From Brachypodius melanocephalos (taxonomy: Eukaryota; Chordata; Aves; Passeriformes; Pycnonotidae), in assembly GCA_013398615.1 (NCBI GenBank), contig VZSR01003816.1:13674935-13738934 (forward strand): a stretch of DNA of 64,000 nt. Reading direction: 5' to 3'. Made by a program: the position numbers and the translations under genes. Shown here piece after piece: positions 35,988 through 55,802 of this stretch; positions within the stretch are counted from its first letter, which is position 1; the number at the start of each line of letters is the position of its first letter. The notes beneath the pieces were generated by a model. The model was not told where the DNA came from, did not search any database, and worked only from the letters and a program-made list of their open reading frames with translations.

Positions 35988-36540
35988 TGTTACAGCCCAG
36001 AAACACAAGAACACAAGTATTTGGGTGTACATTGTTTCAGAGTCAGTGTCAGCCCCAGTTGACTGTATTATACTGCACATTCCTTATGGCTCTGTGACAT
36101 AATCTATTATGTAATAACAGCCTATGAGATCAACTGAAACTAGCACATGTAAAAGTTACACAACAGAGAAAAGGTTTCTCTGAAGGGTGTATATATTGAC
36201 TGGATATATAGCTTATTTTAATACCCAAAGGGAAGAGTAAACTCAGAGAAAATGGCCTTCCTCTGAGTTATTTTTGATGTTCCCTCTGTTAAAACAGATC
36301 TCCTGCAAAAGTTATGCTCCGGTCCTGATCACATGCTTGAAAGTGGAATCCAAATTCACTTAAAATGACCAACTGAACATTCTGTTTCCTTGGAGGTGTT
36401 TGTACTCATATGTGTGTTTGTGCTTTTATAAAATGCCTATAAGCATTGAACTGTGTGGATTAGGGTAGAGATTTTTCTAGAGCTGAAGGTTTTACAGAAA
36501 TACAGCTGGCTAGTCCTAGGTCCTTGTCTCTATGACTCAG

Positions 36541-36546
36541 AATAAA
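36541..36546 (+). terminator. KCTD5: Candidate KCTD5 polyadenylation signal AATAAA
   Basis: First canonical hexamer after the KCTD5 stop codon, 1 kb downstream. Other signals follow, so the main site is uncertain. Confidence 0.4.
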
Positions 36547-39500
36547 ATCAACATGTGTGAACAGAAACTCATCCAGTTGAAAAACCTGATTACTTTGGAT
36601 ATTCAGGATACCTGTAATCAACCTTTCTATACCGTTTCAACTATGCAGTTAAGAGCAGTGTTTGAACAGAATGTGGTGCAGCTTTGTTGGTTTGTCCTTG
36701 ATGAAGGCTAATACACTAGACATACACTATGTTTTGAGCAAAGTCTTTAGCACATCTTTAAAACACTTAATGAAATGGACAGTATAAAACTTGGCTTCAT
36801 TGACTCATGGAACCAGTGGGAGTTCCTATAAAGCTACAAGATGGTTTTAAATTCTAAAGACATTAGAGTTTTCATTCCTAGTAATTTCAGAATTTATACA
36901 TATACTATAGGTAATCCTTTACACAAAAGCCTGATTTTCAAACACCCAGGGTCTACTTTTTTTTTTTTTTTTAATTTTTTTAAAAGGACTTAGATATTGA
37001 TAAAAGTTTGGCAAAACAATTTGTAAGAAACATTTCTACTAAACAGATTAAGCAATGGGCTAAATGTCTTGCCCATGTGCCTAATGCTTGAAAGAATTTG
37101 TAATGCATTTTGAGACTTGGATGTGGTCTGCACGGGAAGCTGCTGGCCCCTCCACAACACATACAATTTTTGTCTTTTGTTAAGAAGTTAAAACTGAATT
37201 TAATTTACTAAAACTGTAATTGTGTAGGGGGAAATGTTTATACTTTTATACTTTTTTAGGTACCCGTATTTTATCAGCTTAAATTGAGCACACAGATGTC
37301 CACTAAATAGTGACAGATTAACTTGTGTATCTGAAAATAAGCATAACAATTGTCTGTGTTAACTGCATTTTAAAACATTTCCTCTGCTGCAGTAGTCACT
37401 GTGGTTTTAAGCAGTATGACTCCACCAAATTCTCTGAGCTCCCCAGCTCATGGAATTGCAGCCAGCCATGTTACTTGTTTTCTTGATGTGCTCTACAGAG
37501 TAATTCAGCACTGATCTAAGTGGATTCTAATGCCTAAAATACCAGATTTACAGTGATCCTTCTGAATCAGCATTTCTGTTGCCTCTCTTACTAAACCAAA
37601 AAAAGACGGACTATTTAATAAAGTGGAATTTTCCTGAATGACATCAGCAAAGCATGAGTAACAAACTGAGCAAACTGAACAAATTTAGAGTATGTAAAGG
37701 AGTGCTTTTTTCTAAGTATGGAGCTTTTTTTCCAATGGAATATTTTCAGTTTTAAAACCTGCTTTTATGATGAGATTACCTGCAGTTTAGTTTACATTGT
37801 ATCCCTCCCATAGCTAATTTTAGGGAAATGAGTGTTTAATTTTTTTGCACTTTGTTTTCCAATACCTCACAAAGATTTTAAGAAGGAAAGAAAAGAGAGA
37901 ACTTTAGTAGGCAGGTACCTTGTAAATTATTTTAAATATACTGTTGTTTGAGACCTGAACTAACTACTTTCCTGTTCTTGCTATTGTCATTAATTTCTGT
38001 GATCATGTGAGGCTTTCAGATAGATGGAAATGCTCTCTTCAGCTTTTTTCAAGGCATTAAGAATTTATCTCTAAGTAAGTTTTGTTTCTTTTTGTTTGAC
38101 TGTTGCAGTTTCAAATAAAGTTAGTGACAGTAACAAGGTAATTGCATTAAAATCCAGTCTGCATCACCAGGCTTTGCAAACATTGCTTCATCTGTTGAGA
38201 TCTTGCAGGATGAAGTAATATACCCACACAGTTTAAACTGGAGTCCTTTATTCCTTTTCTGCCATTTGAAGAGTACCTACCTGAGAATTGCCTGTGACTG
38301 TGCAGAGATGATGAGTTCACCATCAGGCTGGAGCTGCAAAGCTGTACTGCAAACCCATTGGACTTTGGACATACACAGCTCCTCTGTTCTTAAATCAGAA
38401 CAGTATTCCAGGTCAGAATTTTAGATCCTGAGCTTGAAGAGATCATAGCAGAAGGAATGAAGCATGAAGGGAGAGAGATTAAATTCCTTAAAGGCACTTA
38501 CATGACAAGCTTCTTGCAGAACTTCTTTAAAAACAGAAGTTCACATTTGCTATAGCAATTTCTTGCTTTGAGTTAGGAGACAGCTTAAGTTTTCTGAGAG
38601 TCTGTTTTCCTTTATTGGAGATCACATTTTTTTTATAAGATGCTTTTGACTTCTTCAAGCGGAAAGTGAATCAGAATTTGTCTGCAATGAACAAGTAATT
38701 CTAAGGCCTCAAAGACATGAATGTCACATGGTCCATAATAACTGTCCAAACGTATACTCTGACTCAGCAGCTCCCAGCCCAAAGGTTACCTAGGATTTTG
38801 TCCTACTTACTGTGGGATTTCTATAGATTATGGTTAATTGCAGCGTTTTTATCCCACAGTTATTTAATTGTGTGTCAAAGACTTGATTGAATTTAGTAGC
38901 TTTTTTTGATTCTTTACTAAAGTTTCCATTGTCAGAATCATATACCCATAAAAGTTGGAAAATGTACTGTGTTTTTTTCAAACTCAGATTTCTTGTAATG
39001 ATAAAAGTTCCTTTCATCTTGCATTGTAGCATTAGGAGAAGATATTTCTTAAAAGTTAAGCTCCGTGCATCAATCTGACATTTTGCTTTCAGGTTTTCTT
39101 TAGACAATAGCTGTGTAGCTCCATTTCTAGCAATGTGAATGCACAGTTGTGATTTCATTAGAAACAGGACTATTTCCTGCACATTCCAAAATTGAATCAA
39201 TCTCCTCTTTTTCTGAGAGAGTTGGTTTTGGGGTTTTTTTTCAGGTGACAAATGAAAACTGGCAGGTTAAACAAAAGATAACTTGGTTGCAGGCATGCAA
39301 CCAAGGGATCAAGTCTGCCAAGTAGGGTGATAGTGTTTTCAGAAAAGTGCTTCTCATAACAGAACACTATTCTGTGAATGTCTGTTGCAGTTGTTGAGAG
39401 TTGTCAGTCTCTGTTTAAGCTGTAGAGACCTACCACCAGCATATTAATACACATTACTTACAAATTTTATTAATATTACAAAAATGAACTTGGAGTGCAA

Positions 39501-42500
39501 AAATGCAATAGTATCTGGTTCAGTGGAATTAAATAGAATCAGGATTATAATTACCCAGGTATACTGGAATATATTCCATGGGAAGTACTGGGAGATGAGT
39601 GAAGTTGTCCTGGGCTTTTTCCGGAAGATTGAAGTCAAATGAAAGATGCAAGTCTGGGGTTTTGTTCTGTTGAGATGTGATAAAATCAGAAAGTGCCATT
39701 CTCCTATTTTTATTCTCTCTCTCACCACATCAAGAGTTTCAAGTTTTTCAAATTAACTTTTTCAATCAGCCCTTGAACTGTGGGGCTCTTGAAAGATGAA
39801 ATTTTATCATGCCTTTAACAGTGTTTTTTTTACCTTAAGACAGTAGGGTTAAAACCTGAGTGGTCATTGGAGAAATGTCGTTTCTAACACAAACGTTTTT
39901 AAATACTTAAGCCTGAGGATGCTGCCTGGTACTACATTTTAGTTTAGACGGCAGTTATCTCCAGTTTTAAGGACAATCTTGGGATCTTACATGGGGTTTT
40001 GTGTAGAATTATTGATTCTTTAAATAGTATGAATATTGAGTTTTTTAAAAAAAAAATGGAAGGCTCTCTGAACTCACTGTCATATAAGTTTTCATTTGTT
40101 TCACAAAAATCCGGACCTGTCTTTAAAGGCTTCTTAGTGAACAGAGGCTTTAAAGGGCTAAATAGATCTTACTGTCCAATTTGCCTAAATGACTGTCAGA
40201 AGGAACTCTTTCCATTTTCAGAGCAGAAATGCTAAGGGCTAAAATGCTTTCCAGGGCTAATTTGAGATTCCGGAGACATACAATGTTTAAAATATAACTA
40301 GTCTGTTTTCCTTTCAACTCACAGACTCTAAAATATTTTTTACAAATGGATGAGCCAATTGCAGATGTAAGTGTTCCTATATGACTTGGATTTCCAGTAT
40401 CCAAATTCGATAAAAGCACATTAGAAAAGGCAATACGCTTAGCTACACTTTATTATTAGCTTTGCTGAAATCTAACAACTTTTATGAACAGCAGTGGCAA
40501 TAGAGATGCTTTGAAGAAGATTCTGCCCCAGGAAATTGTCACAAAATATTTCTTTGCAACTTGGTTGACCTTTACTTTAGCAACATCTACCAAGGCATAA
40601 ACTTCTCTGAAGTTCAGTGAATAGATACAGCTGCAAATACAGCTTTTTGGAGGCATCAGAGGGTTCTCTTCAGGATGTTGTGTCTTAATAATTACTATAA
40701 TAAAAGAAACTTTTTAAAAAGTTATTTTGCTACTTTGGGGGTGAGTGGAAAGGGAAGAGAAAGTCATCTGAAATGAGTAAAGAGTAGAAGTAAATGTATT
40801 TATTGTGTACATGATTCTTGCTACCTTTGAAGACTTTCCAAAAGCTTATGCACAACTTTACTCACATTAACTTGGCTCACGTGTACTTGCTAGAATGAAG
40901 CAAGTGCCGAGGCACTCTCAAGAGTGGTGTTGCCAACCTCTACCTGGAACTGAAACAAGATCACCAAACTGAAGAAGTATCACATGGCAGCTTTTTCCAC
41001 CTGCTTCTGTCCTTATCCGTACCTCAACCTAGCTATGAAAAATCTACTTCCTATGCACTCTTTAGGACCACCTACCCAATTCAACAAATGTGGGGGGTTT
41101 TTTATGTTTTCCTCCAAATCACTGGTCTCAAAATTAGTTGTGCATCAGCTGTTTGTGCTTATACCTAAGTGGGCATACCTGCAACATGTTATTTCCTGGA
41201 TAGTCAATTAGCAATAATACATAATTTTGTGCCAATTCGTTATCTCTGAAGTGTTCTTACTGCAGCAAAATTTGAGTTTTGATTTGGTTTTAATGCATTT
41301 GCATAAACCAAAACTCAGCACAGACACAGACAAGAAACTGAATTCAGGGAAATTTCCCTTGAAAAAAATCTGCTAGGGCTTCCCAGATGATTTGAAGGTG
41401 GTTACAGTTAACCATCACTTTCAAAACAAACAAATGAAATGTGTGTGAGTATTTTTTTAACGTCCTTTTCATAACACTAGTGTATTGTAAACTGCATGGA
41501 ATAAACCTGTTTTTTTCCCTTTTAAAGTGTGATGTCTTACATCTGTCTTTTCTAAATGCACTAATTGATATTAATAGTGTCATATCCTATGATAATTCCT
41601 AGTTTAGCACTTCAGATGTAAAATGTAGTTGCATATTTGGGCAGTGATTCAAAGCATTCATACTTGATGCTTTGTAAAGGAGATGTATCCTTTACTGCTG
41701 CCTCAAGGACATTGTCATAAAAAGCTAGGTCTATTCAGGTATTTATCAATTGGGAAATTAATTTCCTTTGCAGTTGCTATGACTTGTTGATCAGTATAGG
41801 ATGAAATAGTTGTCCCTTGAATGGATATAAAATCACATGAAAAAGTTTTACACTTTGCATACCTTTTCTTTTGCACAACTCAAAAAACACTCTGCCTAAC
41901 ATCAAAGATTTTAGAATCCACTACTTCGCTTTTTAACGTAAGTCCTTCCTTTGTTTGAAAAACTAAGCTAATGGAAATTGGTGCTTTGTACCAAGGCAAG
42001 CATATAATAAATTTCAAGGATAGAAATGGCTGAAGGAACTAAATTATTTAAATACAAAGTAAAGGTTGTTGAAGTTGTCCAGGAAGTTTGACAGCTGTGT
42101 CCTCTACAACTGTAGAAAAGTCCACAATTGAGTGTTAGTATTGAGAAGACCACTGGACAGCTCTTATTTTCCAAACTGCTAGTAAGAATTTGAGAAGCTA
42201 AGACCTATGATATTTAAATTCTTAAAGGCTCTATAGTTACATGTGAGGTGAATTTCATCTTAACAGTTTAATCAGTTTTAAGTGCAAAGCACATTCTATT
42301 TTTTCCTTGTATATCCAGCAACATCAGTAAAATTGTGTTATTTTACTAATTTGCTGTGTTTAATTGCATTTGAATTTTACTAAAATAAGTGCTAAGAACA
42401 AACATTGCTGTAGTACTCAAGTACAGCAATTACAGTAATTAAGTAACCAATGTGTGCATCTGTATTTTCGTCAGGCTGTCCTACTAAAAGTACTGGCACT

Positions 42501-43261
42501 TTAGAATCAGCTAGCATGACTTCCAACCCAATTCCTACTGTACATACCTGTTGCTTTAAGTGTTTTCACCAATTAGGAAAAGTGAGAGCATAAAAGGGAT
42601 AAGTGTCTACCCTGAACTAGAAAGCAGGTTATAAAGGGGACATAAATGACTAAGTCATTAGCAACCTGTTTGGATGTTTTATAAGATTTAGGGTTCATTT
42701 GGCACTAGTTTTCCTTTCAGTGGGAAGTTTCACTTCAGAAAGATGAAAATGATCCTGCAAATTCACCTTTTAGAGCACTGTTCATCTTTCACTGTGCAAA
42801 AGTCTTGCCTGGTAGTAATGTACACGTGGTCCATATGCATGTGACATTCTCAGAGACTGTAATGTGTACAATTTCATAAGAGAGATCCTGTAAGCCAAGT
42901 GTTAACAATTTCCACTGCTTTTTGTAATGCCACTGGAACTGTGTGGAGTTACATAGGGGACTATGTGTTTATCCTGGTACATGCTGGGCGTTTGCTACTG
43001 GTGAAAGGTTTCTTAGGTGATCTTCAGCATGTAGTTTGATTAGGGCTGATTGGAATCTAGGTGATTATTTATTGAAATAAGTCAATTCTAGAGTTCTGAA
43101 GAAACCATTTTGAACTTTAATACTACACAGAACATCGTTCAAGTAACATGGACACACACTAGTGCAAGGTATAGCTAGGCAGAGGTTTCAGAACAAAATT
43201 TTTCTATTTCATTAAGAGAAGTTCGCAATGAGAACAGAATTTGATTTATACTCTACTTCCA

Positions 43262-43395
43262 ACTAAAAATTCGTTCTTAGAAACCCAAACAAAACCCCTC
43301 CTCCCCGCCAAGGAAAGGAAACCAAGCCAAGCCAAGCCATGCCAAGCCAAACCAACCTAACAAACACAGCAATGGGAAACAAAAACCAGGCCATA
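43262..43395 (+). repeat. A/C-rich tract with (CCAAG)n
   Basis: AAACCCAAACAAAACCCC sequence leading into CCAAG pentamers at 43323-43352, just upstream of the UBE2I CpG island. It is the reverse-complement form of the G/T-rich tracts found elsewhere. Confidence 0.8.
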
Positions 43396-43849
43396 AATCC
43401 CGTAAAGGTCAGTGAAACGAGCGCAGGCCGGAGGCAGGCAAACTGAAGACCGCCTTCCGTGCCGCCTGCCAGCTCTCTGATAGGCCCTTCCGCCCGCCTC
43501 GCAGCCGCGGAAGCCCCTCAGAGCAGCGGCCCCTCCTCCAATCAGGCTCGGCCAGGCACAGGGGGTGGGGTTCGGCCCGGCTCGAGCGCGGCCCGCCAGA
43601 CCTGCGCGCCCCCGCCGACGGACCAGGCGTTCTTAAGGCGCAGGCGGCTTCCAGAGCGCCAGAGGTAAAAACTGATGCAGCTTTCGGCTGGAGCTGGAGG
43701 GAGCGAGAAGCATGAGGAGGCACCGGAGATTTTTTTCCGGTGCTTCATACTCAGGCATTGTTAGCGTCACCTCCGGGTCCTGGTCGCGAGGACTCGTAAA
43801 GCGTGACGGTAGGATTAAAGACGGATCGGGCCAAGGGACAGAATAGCCC

Positions 43850-43975
43850 TTTCGCGCTCCGCGCCGAGGCGAGAGGGAGGGAAACTCCGGAGTGGAGACA
43901 AAGCAGCGGGAGCGGGAACATCCGGGTCACTCGCGCGGCCTCGATCCGGGACACGCGCGGCGGCAGCGGCTCTCG
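43850..43975 (+). other. UBE2I: UBE2I noncoding exon 1 (5'UTR), approximate start
   Basis: A strong donor (CTCG then GTGAGG) at 43975/43976 sits in the CpG island. It would splice to the acceptor at 47955, 13 bp before the start codon. The 5' edge is not visible from sequence. Confidence 0.5.
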
Positions 43976-44065
43976 GTGAGGCCCGGCCGGGAGTGGGGCC
44001 GGGTGGCCTCGGGGTTGGGGAGCGGAGGGGGGCTGGGCCGGGCTGGCGCCCCTCGCCTGCGACGC

Positions 44066-44096
44066 GACGGGACCGGACCGGACCGGACCGGACCGG
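44066..44096 (+). repeat. (GACCG)n short tandem repeat
   Basis: Five GACCG units in the UBE2I CpG island, 90 bp after the proposed exon 1 donor. Confidence 0.85.
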
Positions 44097-45953
44097 CAGC
44101 CACGGGTGTGCGGGCCGGTCGGCTCCTGCCTTGTGGCTGGGCCGGCTGGCGGAGCGCTGCCCGCCTGAGGCTCTGTGCGCCCCGCAGGTCTCGGTGGTGG
44201 CGAGCGGAGGTCGCCGAGCAGGGCGTGGAACCGCTGGGTCTGCGCGAGCCGGTCCCGCCCCACCGGGTATCTGCCCGGGAACGACGGGCGGGCCCGGGGT
44301 GCCCAGTGCAGGCCTTGGGCGCTGCCCCGGCCTCTCGCGGGGCTGACGGGACCAGCGGCCCTCCGCGGTGGCGGGCGGTGCTCGGCGCTGTCCGGTTACT
44401 TGGCCGTCGAAGACAGAGCCCATGGCTGCGCGGCATTTTCCGTTGTTTAACTTGCGACTCCGGTCGCCGCTCGGCCTCTTCTACCTTTCTCTTGCCGCAA
44501 GCAGAGGAGACTTTCTGTCCTAGTCCAGAGTTAGCGTGCTTTGATTAAAGCTCAGACGGTGGGTTTCTCCACCCTTCTGAAAAATAAAGTTTGTATAGTT
44601 CGGGGCAAACTACTTCGGTAATAGTTTCTTTCTATGTCAGTATTTAATCTGCAAAGTAAAAATACGAGGCTAGCAATCTTAACGTTTTGGGATTTTGTTT
44701 TTGGGGTTTTTTCCTTGCTGCTTGGAATCAGTAAGTCGTACTAAAAGTTCTTGAACCTCAAAGAGTATTTTGTTGATGTATTTAGAGAGTTCCCTGTGGC
44801 ACGGGAACGATTCTTTGCAAGACGTGCATTTTGGGTGTGAAAGTCGGTTGTTCCACGCCATCGGAGGGTGTAAATGGGTAAACTATTCTGCAGTGGGACA
44901 CAAAAATTTGCATCTGTGATGTCCGTGATGGTTTTATTTTGTCTTTTTCCTAAAGCAGGCAGTAACAGCAGCAAAGGCAAGCTACTGAGTAAGTTTGGAA
45001 GTTTCAGTTAACTTTCTGAGTTGATGGCAGTAAAAGGGACATTACTACCTCTTAATGGCAGGGCTAAGTTTGGGGGATTAAACTCAAAGCGTGAAGACTG
45101 GTCTCTTCGACCTTTGTGGCATGTGCAAAATAGGATTGAATAGACTTCCTCTGGTGCAAAACCCTTTCTGGTAATGTAGTACATTAATAGATTGGGATAT
45201 AGAGAGTATATGTTGACACTTAGCAGATTGCATTTGAGGGGATGCTTAACTAATGAGATCTTAGTTTTTGAGATGGGCTTTCAGTCTTCTTTGCCTAATC
45301 TTTGTTTTCTAGTACACTGATGAGGTTTTAGATGCTTGTCTGTTCTCATCAATATAACTGAAGTCTGTGGAAACCATGTATGTCAAGCCTGTCCTCTCAC
45401 ACACTGAAATTTTTCAGTGCTTAACTAAGTCAAATGCCTCAGGATTTGGAAAGCTATTTGTAGTGCATTAGAAAAATCTTTATTGTACTAGGGCACAGTA
45501 TAGTGTGTAACAAAAGCAAGTAGGATGCATGGCCTAAAAACTCAGGATTTTTCCAATTTCTTGAAAAGTTACTGGATTAGTGATGTTCTGCAGAAGATAC
45601 ACTGTTTATTTACCCAACGAGAAACTGGCATTTCCCTTGAGGTGCATGTTGTAATGAATTGGCTGTTAGCCACAGGAAATGGAAGAAATGTATTTGAAAG
45701 CATCCTGTAATGTATCTTTTGGCAGAAAAGGTAACTGAATTTAGTGAACTATGGAAGAATATTTGAATGGTTTATGAGCACATATGGTTTTGTCAACCTG
45801 TGATGGGAAGGTTTGTATTGGTACAGTGGACTACCAGGTACCAAAAGCACAGCTGAAAATTGTGCTGTATACTCAGTTCATTTACATCTCTTACAAGGGC
45901 ATGGGCTCATAACATATTAAAACTTGCTTCCTGTATAATTTGGTTAAGGGAGA

Positions 45954-46030
45954 GGGTTTTTTTGTTGTCTTTGGTTTTTTGGTGGAGTTGTTTTGGGGTT
46001 TTTTCGGTTCCACTGGTCTTTTTTTTTTTC
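45954..46030 (+). repeat. G/T-rich low-complexity tract
   Basis: GGTTTTTTTTG, GGTTTTTTGGTGG and GGGGTTTTTTCGG words on the UBE2I sense strand. Confidence 0.8.
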
Positions 46031-46201
46031 AATGGCTCTGTATCTTCTGCTTGTGAAGAGACTAAAATTTGACGTCATGTACACATTCACTAAGTCCTGC
46101 ATGTCTTCTGCAATAATTAAGGTATAGGTGTATGTGTTGAGAATACTAGAGGAAAATTGGACTGAATATAGAAATATTTTTGTGTAGGTGTGTTGCAATA
46201 T

Positions 46202-46525
46202 TGTCACCATATGTCGCAGGTGCCAGGAAAAGATGAGGCAGGACAGGATCGAGGTCAGCAAGGAATGTTCTCTTTATTTCAAAATCTGACTCCATTGTAT
46301 ACACTGTACATAAGTGACCAATTATTGGTCAGAGAGATGATCATCCCATTAATCGGGTTGGTGAACATGACCATCACTCAAAAGCTCCTCCTGGAGCAGA
46401 AGAATGCAAAAGCGTCTTCTTGTTTACATGAAAACTGTGGGAACTCTCTCTGAGTTCTGTAAACATCGGAAGGCTTAGTTAAATTATCAGAAGGCAAGTT
46501 TAAAACATGCAGAAACAGGGTGACA
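46202..46525 (-). mobile_element. Solo LTR, antisense in UBE2I intron 1
   Basis: On the + strand it begins TGTCACC and ends GGTGACA, perfect inverted LTR termini. Its reverse complement aligns along its whole length with the LTR at 23782-24078, with shared blocks such as GGAGTCAGATTTT and GCTGACCTCG. Compared with that copy it seems to carry a short internal duplication near its U3 start. The AATAAA (as TTTATT) is at 46273-46278. No clear target-site duplication: caatat left, taggtg right. Confidence 0.8.
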
Positions 46526-47899
46526 TAGGTGCGTGTTCACTGAGTGTATATTGTCCCTTTTTAAAAAAAATATCTGACATTACTTTAGTTGCTGCTTTGG
46601 AGGTGAATTAGGGAATATGACCATCCAGGCAAAACTAGCTTAAAAGGAGTTGAAAAACGGATTTAAAATACATGTTGTCCTAGGAACTGCATAAATTGCT
46701 TAATCTGGCAGTTTTTAAGATCTACAATTCATGTGCTTATAATAGTAGTAGACTGCAGTACTTCTTATAAGTAATCAACATATTGAGAGGTGGTGAAATT
46801 TTGCATAATTCTTAACCAGTGTATAAGTGTTTGTTGTAATAGAGTGGTAACACTGCTTTCATTCATTCTGTGAGCTTGTGAAGTGGAAGCGTTCTACTAT
46901 TCTGCTGTCAAAAAGGCTTGATAGGTACGTGTGGAGTTGGGAACAGAGTGGCCTGACTTCCCTCACTGCCAATTGTCAGCTCTTATTTAAGATGTGTAGA
47001 AGTGCAGTTATGAGGAGGTTTAAAACTTTCATTGGAGTTTGACCATGTGGCTGGTGAAGCCATGAGTTTAGATACAGTTTGACAATGAAAAATAAACTCT
47101 CACTGTGACTACTGTTCTGGGTGAATGGAGAATCCTCCCCAGAACTGAAAGCACCACTTGTGCAACCATCCTGTGTAGAACTGTTGTTCTGTGTCATGCA
47201 GTAGTGAATGACTTGTGCTCTGCATATTTCTTCTGTAGTCGTGGTCACCATGCTTGGCTGTTGCTAAGGCAGTGAAGGTGCAGAAATATTCTTCAGTTTC
47301 TACTGGAATTGAAAATCTGTCTTGTGGAATGAGTTGCTGGCTCTTCCTTAGCTGAGTTCTGTGTTGCTGCCTATTCCTGCTGTTGTCTACAAGTTTTATA
47401 GTGGCACCACTGTAAAACTAAGATGACTTTGTTAAATTCTATGCCTGTGTTGCTTTTGTGTGGAATACTGGGTTTCAATGGGAATTCACCCAAAAAGTAA
47501 TATTTCTTAATTCCTATTTGCCAGAAATGGGAGCAGTGCAGGTGTTTGTCTACAGAAGGAATTTGCCATACCTGATGTGGTGTAGGAAGGAGATGAACAG
47601 AGTGTGTGTTAGTTGCACAAATACGAAGTCTGAGCACTTTTTCCATTACTAATAGTGTTTCTGTTGTCAAGCTACTGTCAAAGTTGCTTCTAAGATGGGG
47701 TTAGAATAAAAAGTGATTGGGTAAGGATGGAATTCTGTGGGTCAAGTCCAGTGCACTAAGAGCTTGATGGCATGGGGAAACTTGATGTTATTCCTGGTGA
47801 AAAATTCTGCCGGCTGTGCAGAAACATACATCTAGGTTATTGAAGTGAAAATGAGAGGTCAAAATAATTCTTGAGTGAGCAGGGCTTATAAACACATAA

Positions 47900-55201
<7,302 letters not shown>

Positions 55202-55776
55202 GCATTTGTCATGCAGCATCTTTAAAAGGAAGGGATTGGTTTGGCAAGAACTTGTTTACAAAACTTTTGCAAAATCTAATGTTGCTATGTACAATTAATA
55301 TCCACATAAGGGGAGGGGGTTGTATGTGTGCCATTTTCCATATTCGCCAGTTGTATACAGTTCTAAATTTGCTGAATTGCCCCCAGTTTTTTCATACAGG
55401 GTCTCTTCCTTCAGTCTTTTGTATTTTTGATTGTTATGTAAAACTTGCTTTTATTTTAATATTGATGTCAGTATTTCAACTGCTGTAAAATTATAAACTT
55501 TTATACTTCTATAAATTCACTAGTATCTCTAGTTACTTTGCTATCTGATGCAGGCATGCTTTAAAATGTTAGAACTATATTTAGCCTCTAGCTGGCTGTA
55601 TGAAAAAAAATCATGCCCTCCACCCCCTTCCCTCCCTGAATTTGTTTTTTCTATCTTTCAGAAACTAGGTTGTTATTGCTTAAGAGCCTCTGAGATCCAA
55701 AGTTAGCCAGCATCCTTATTCTGCATCACTTTCTTTGTGTTTATATGGCATTCTGTCTGTGTTGCTGTTTAGAGTA

Positions 55777-55782
55777 AATAAA
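55777..55782 (+). terminator. UBE2I: UBE2I polyadenylation signal AATAAA
   Basis: Canonical hexamer 576 bp after the stop codon, followed by TATAAAGGGCTTTGTTTC with a T/G-rich downstream element. It marks the likely 3' end near 55800. Confidence 0.75.
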
Positions 55783-55802
55783 CTGTTTATATAAAGGGCT
55801 TT

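Larger units (their letters stand above)
35542..43400 (+). other. KCTD5 3'UTR and KCTD5-UBE2I intergenic region
   Basis: No coding region supported. A KCTD5 3'UTR must begin here; candidate AATAAA signals are at 36541-36546 and near 37617. The region includes an (AC)n microsatellite and an A/C-rich block just before the UBE2I CpG island. Otherwise it is ordinary AT-rich sequence. Confidence 0.7.
43410..44420 (+). promoter_or_regulatory. UBE2I: CpG island / UBE2I promoter
   Basis: Very GC- and CpG-rich kilobase around the predicted noncoding first exon. The long overlapping frames on both strands come from base composition and match no recognised protein. Confidence 0.85.

Noticed and set aside
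43751..44548. Long overlapping frames on both strands (up to 218 codons) in the UBE2I CpG island
   Set aside because: Stop-poor because of GC content; products are Arg/Pro/Gly-biased with no domain, and the UBE2I exon 1 donor explains the region better.
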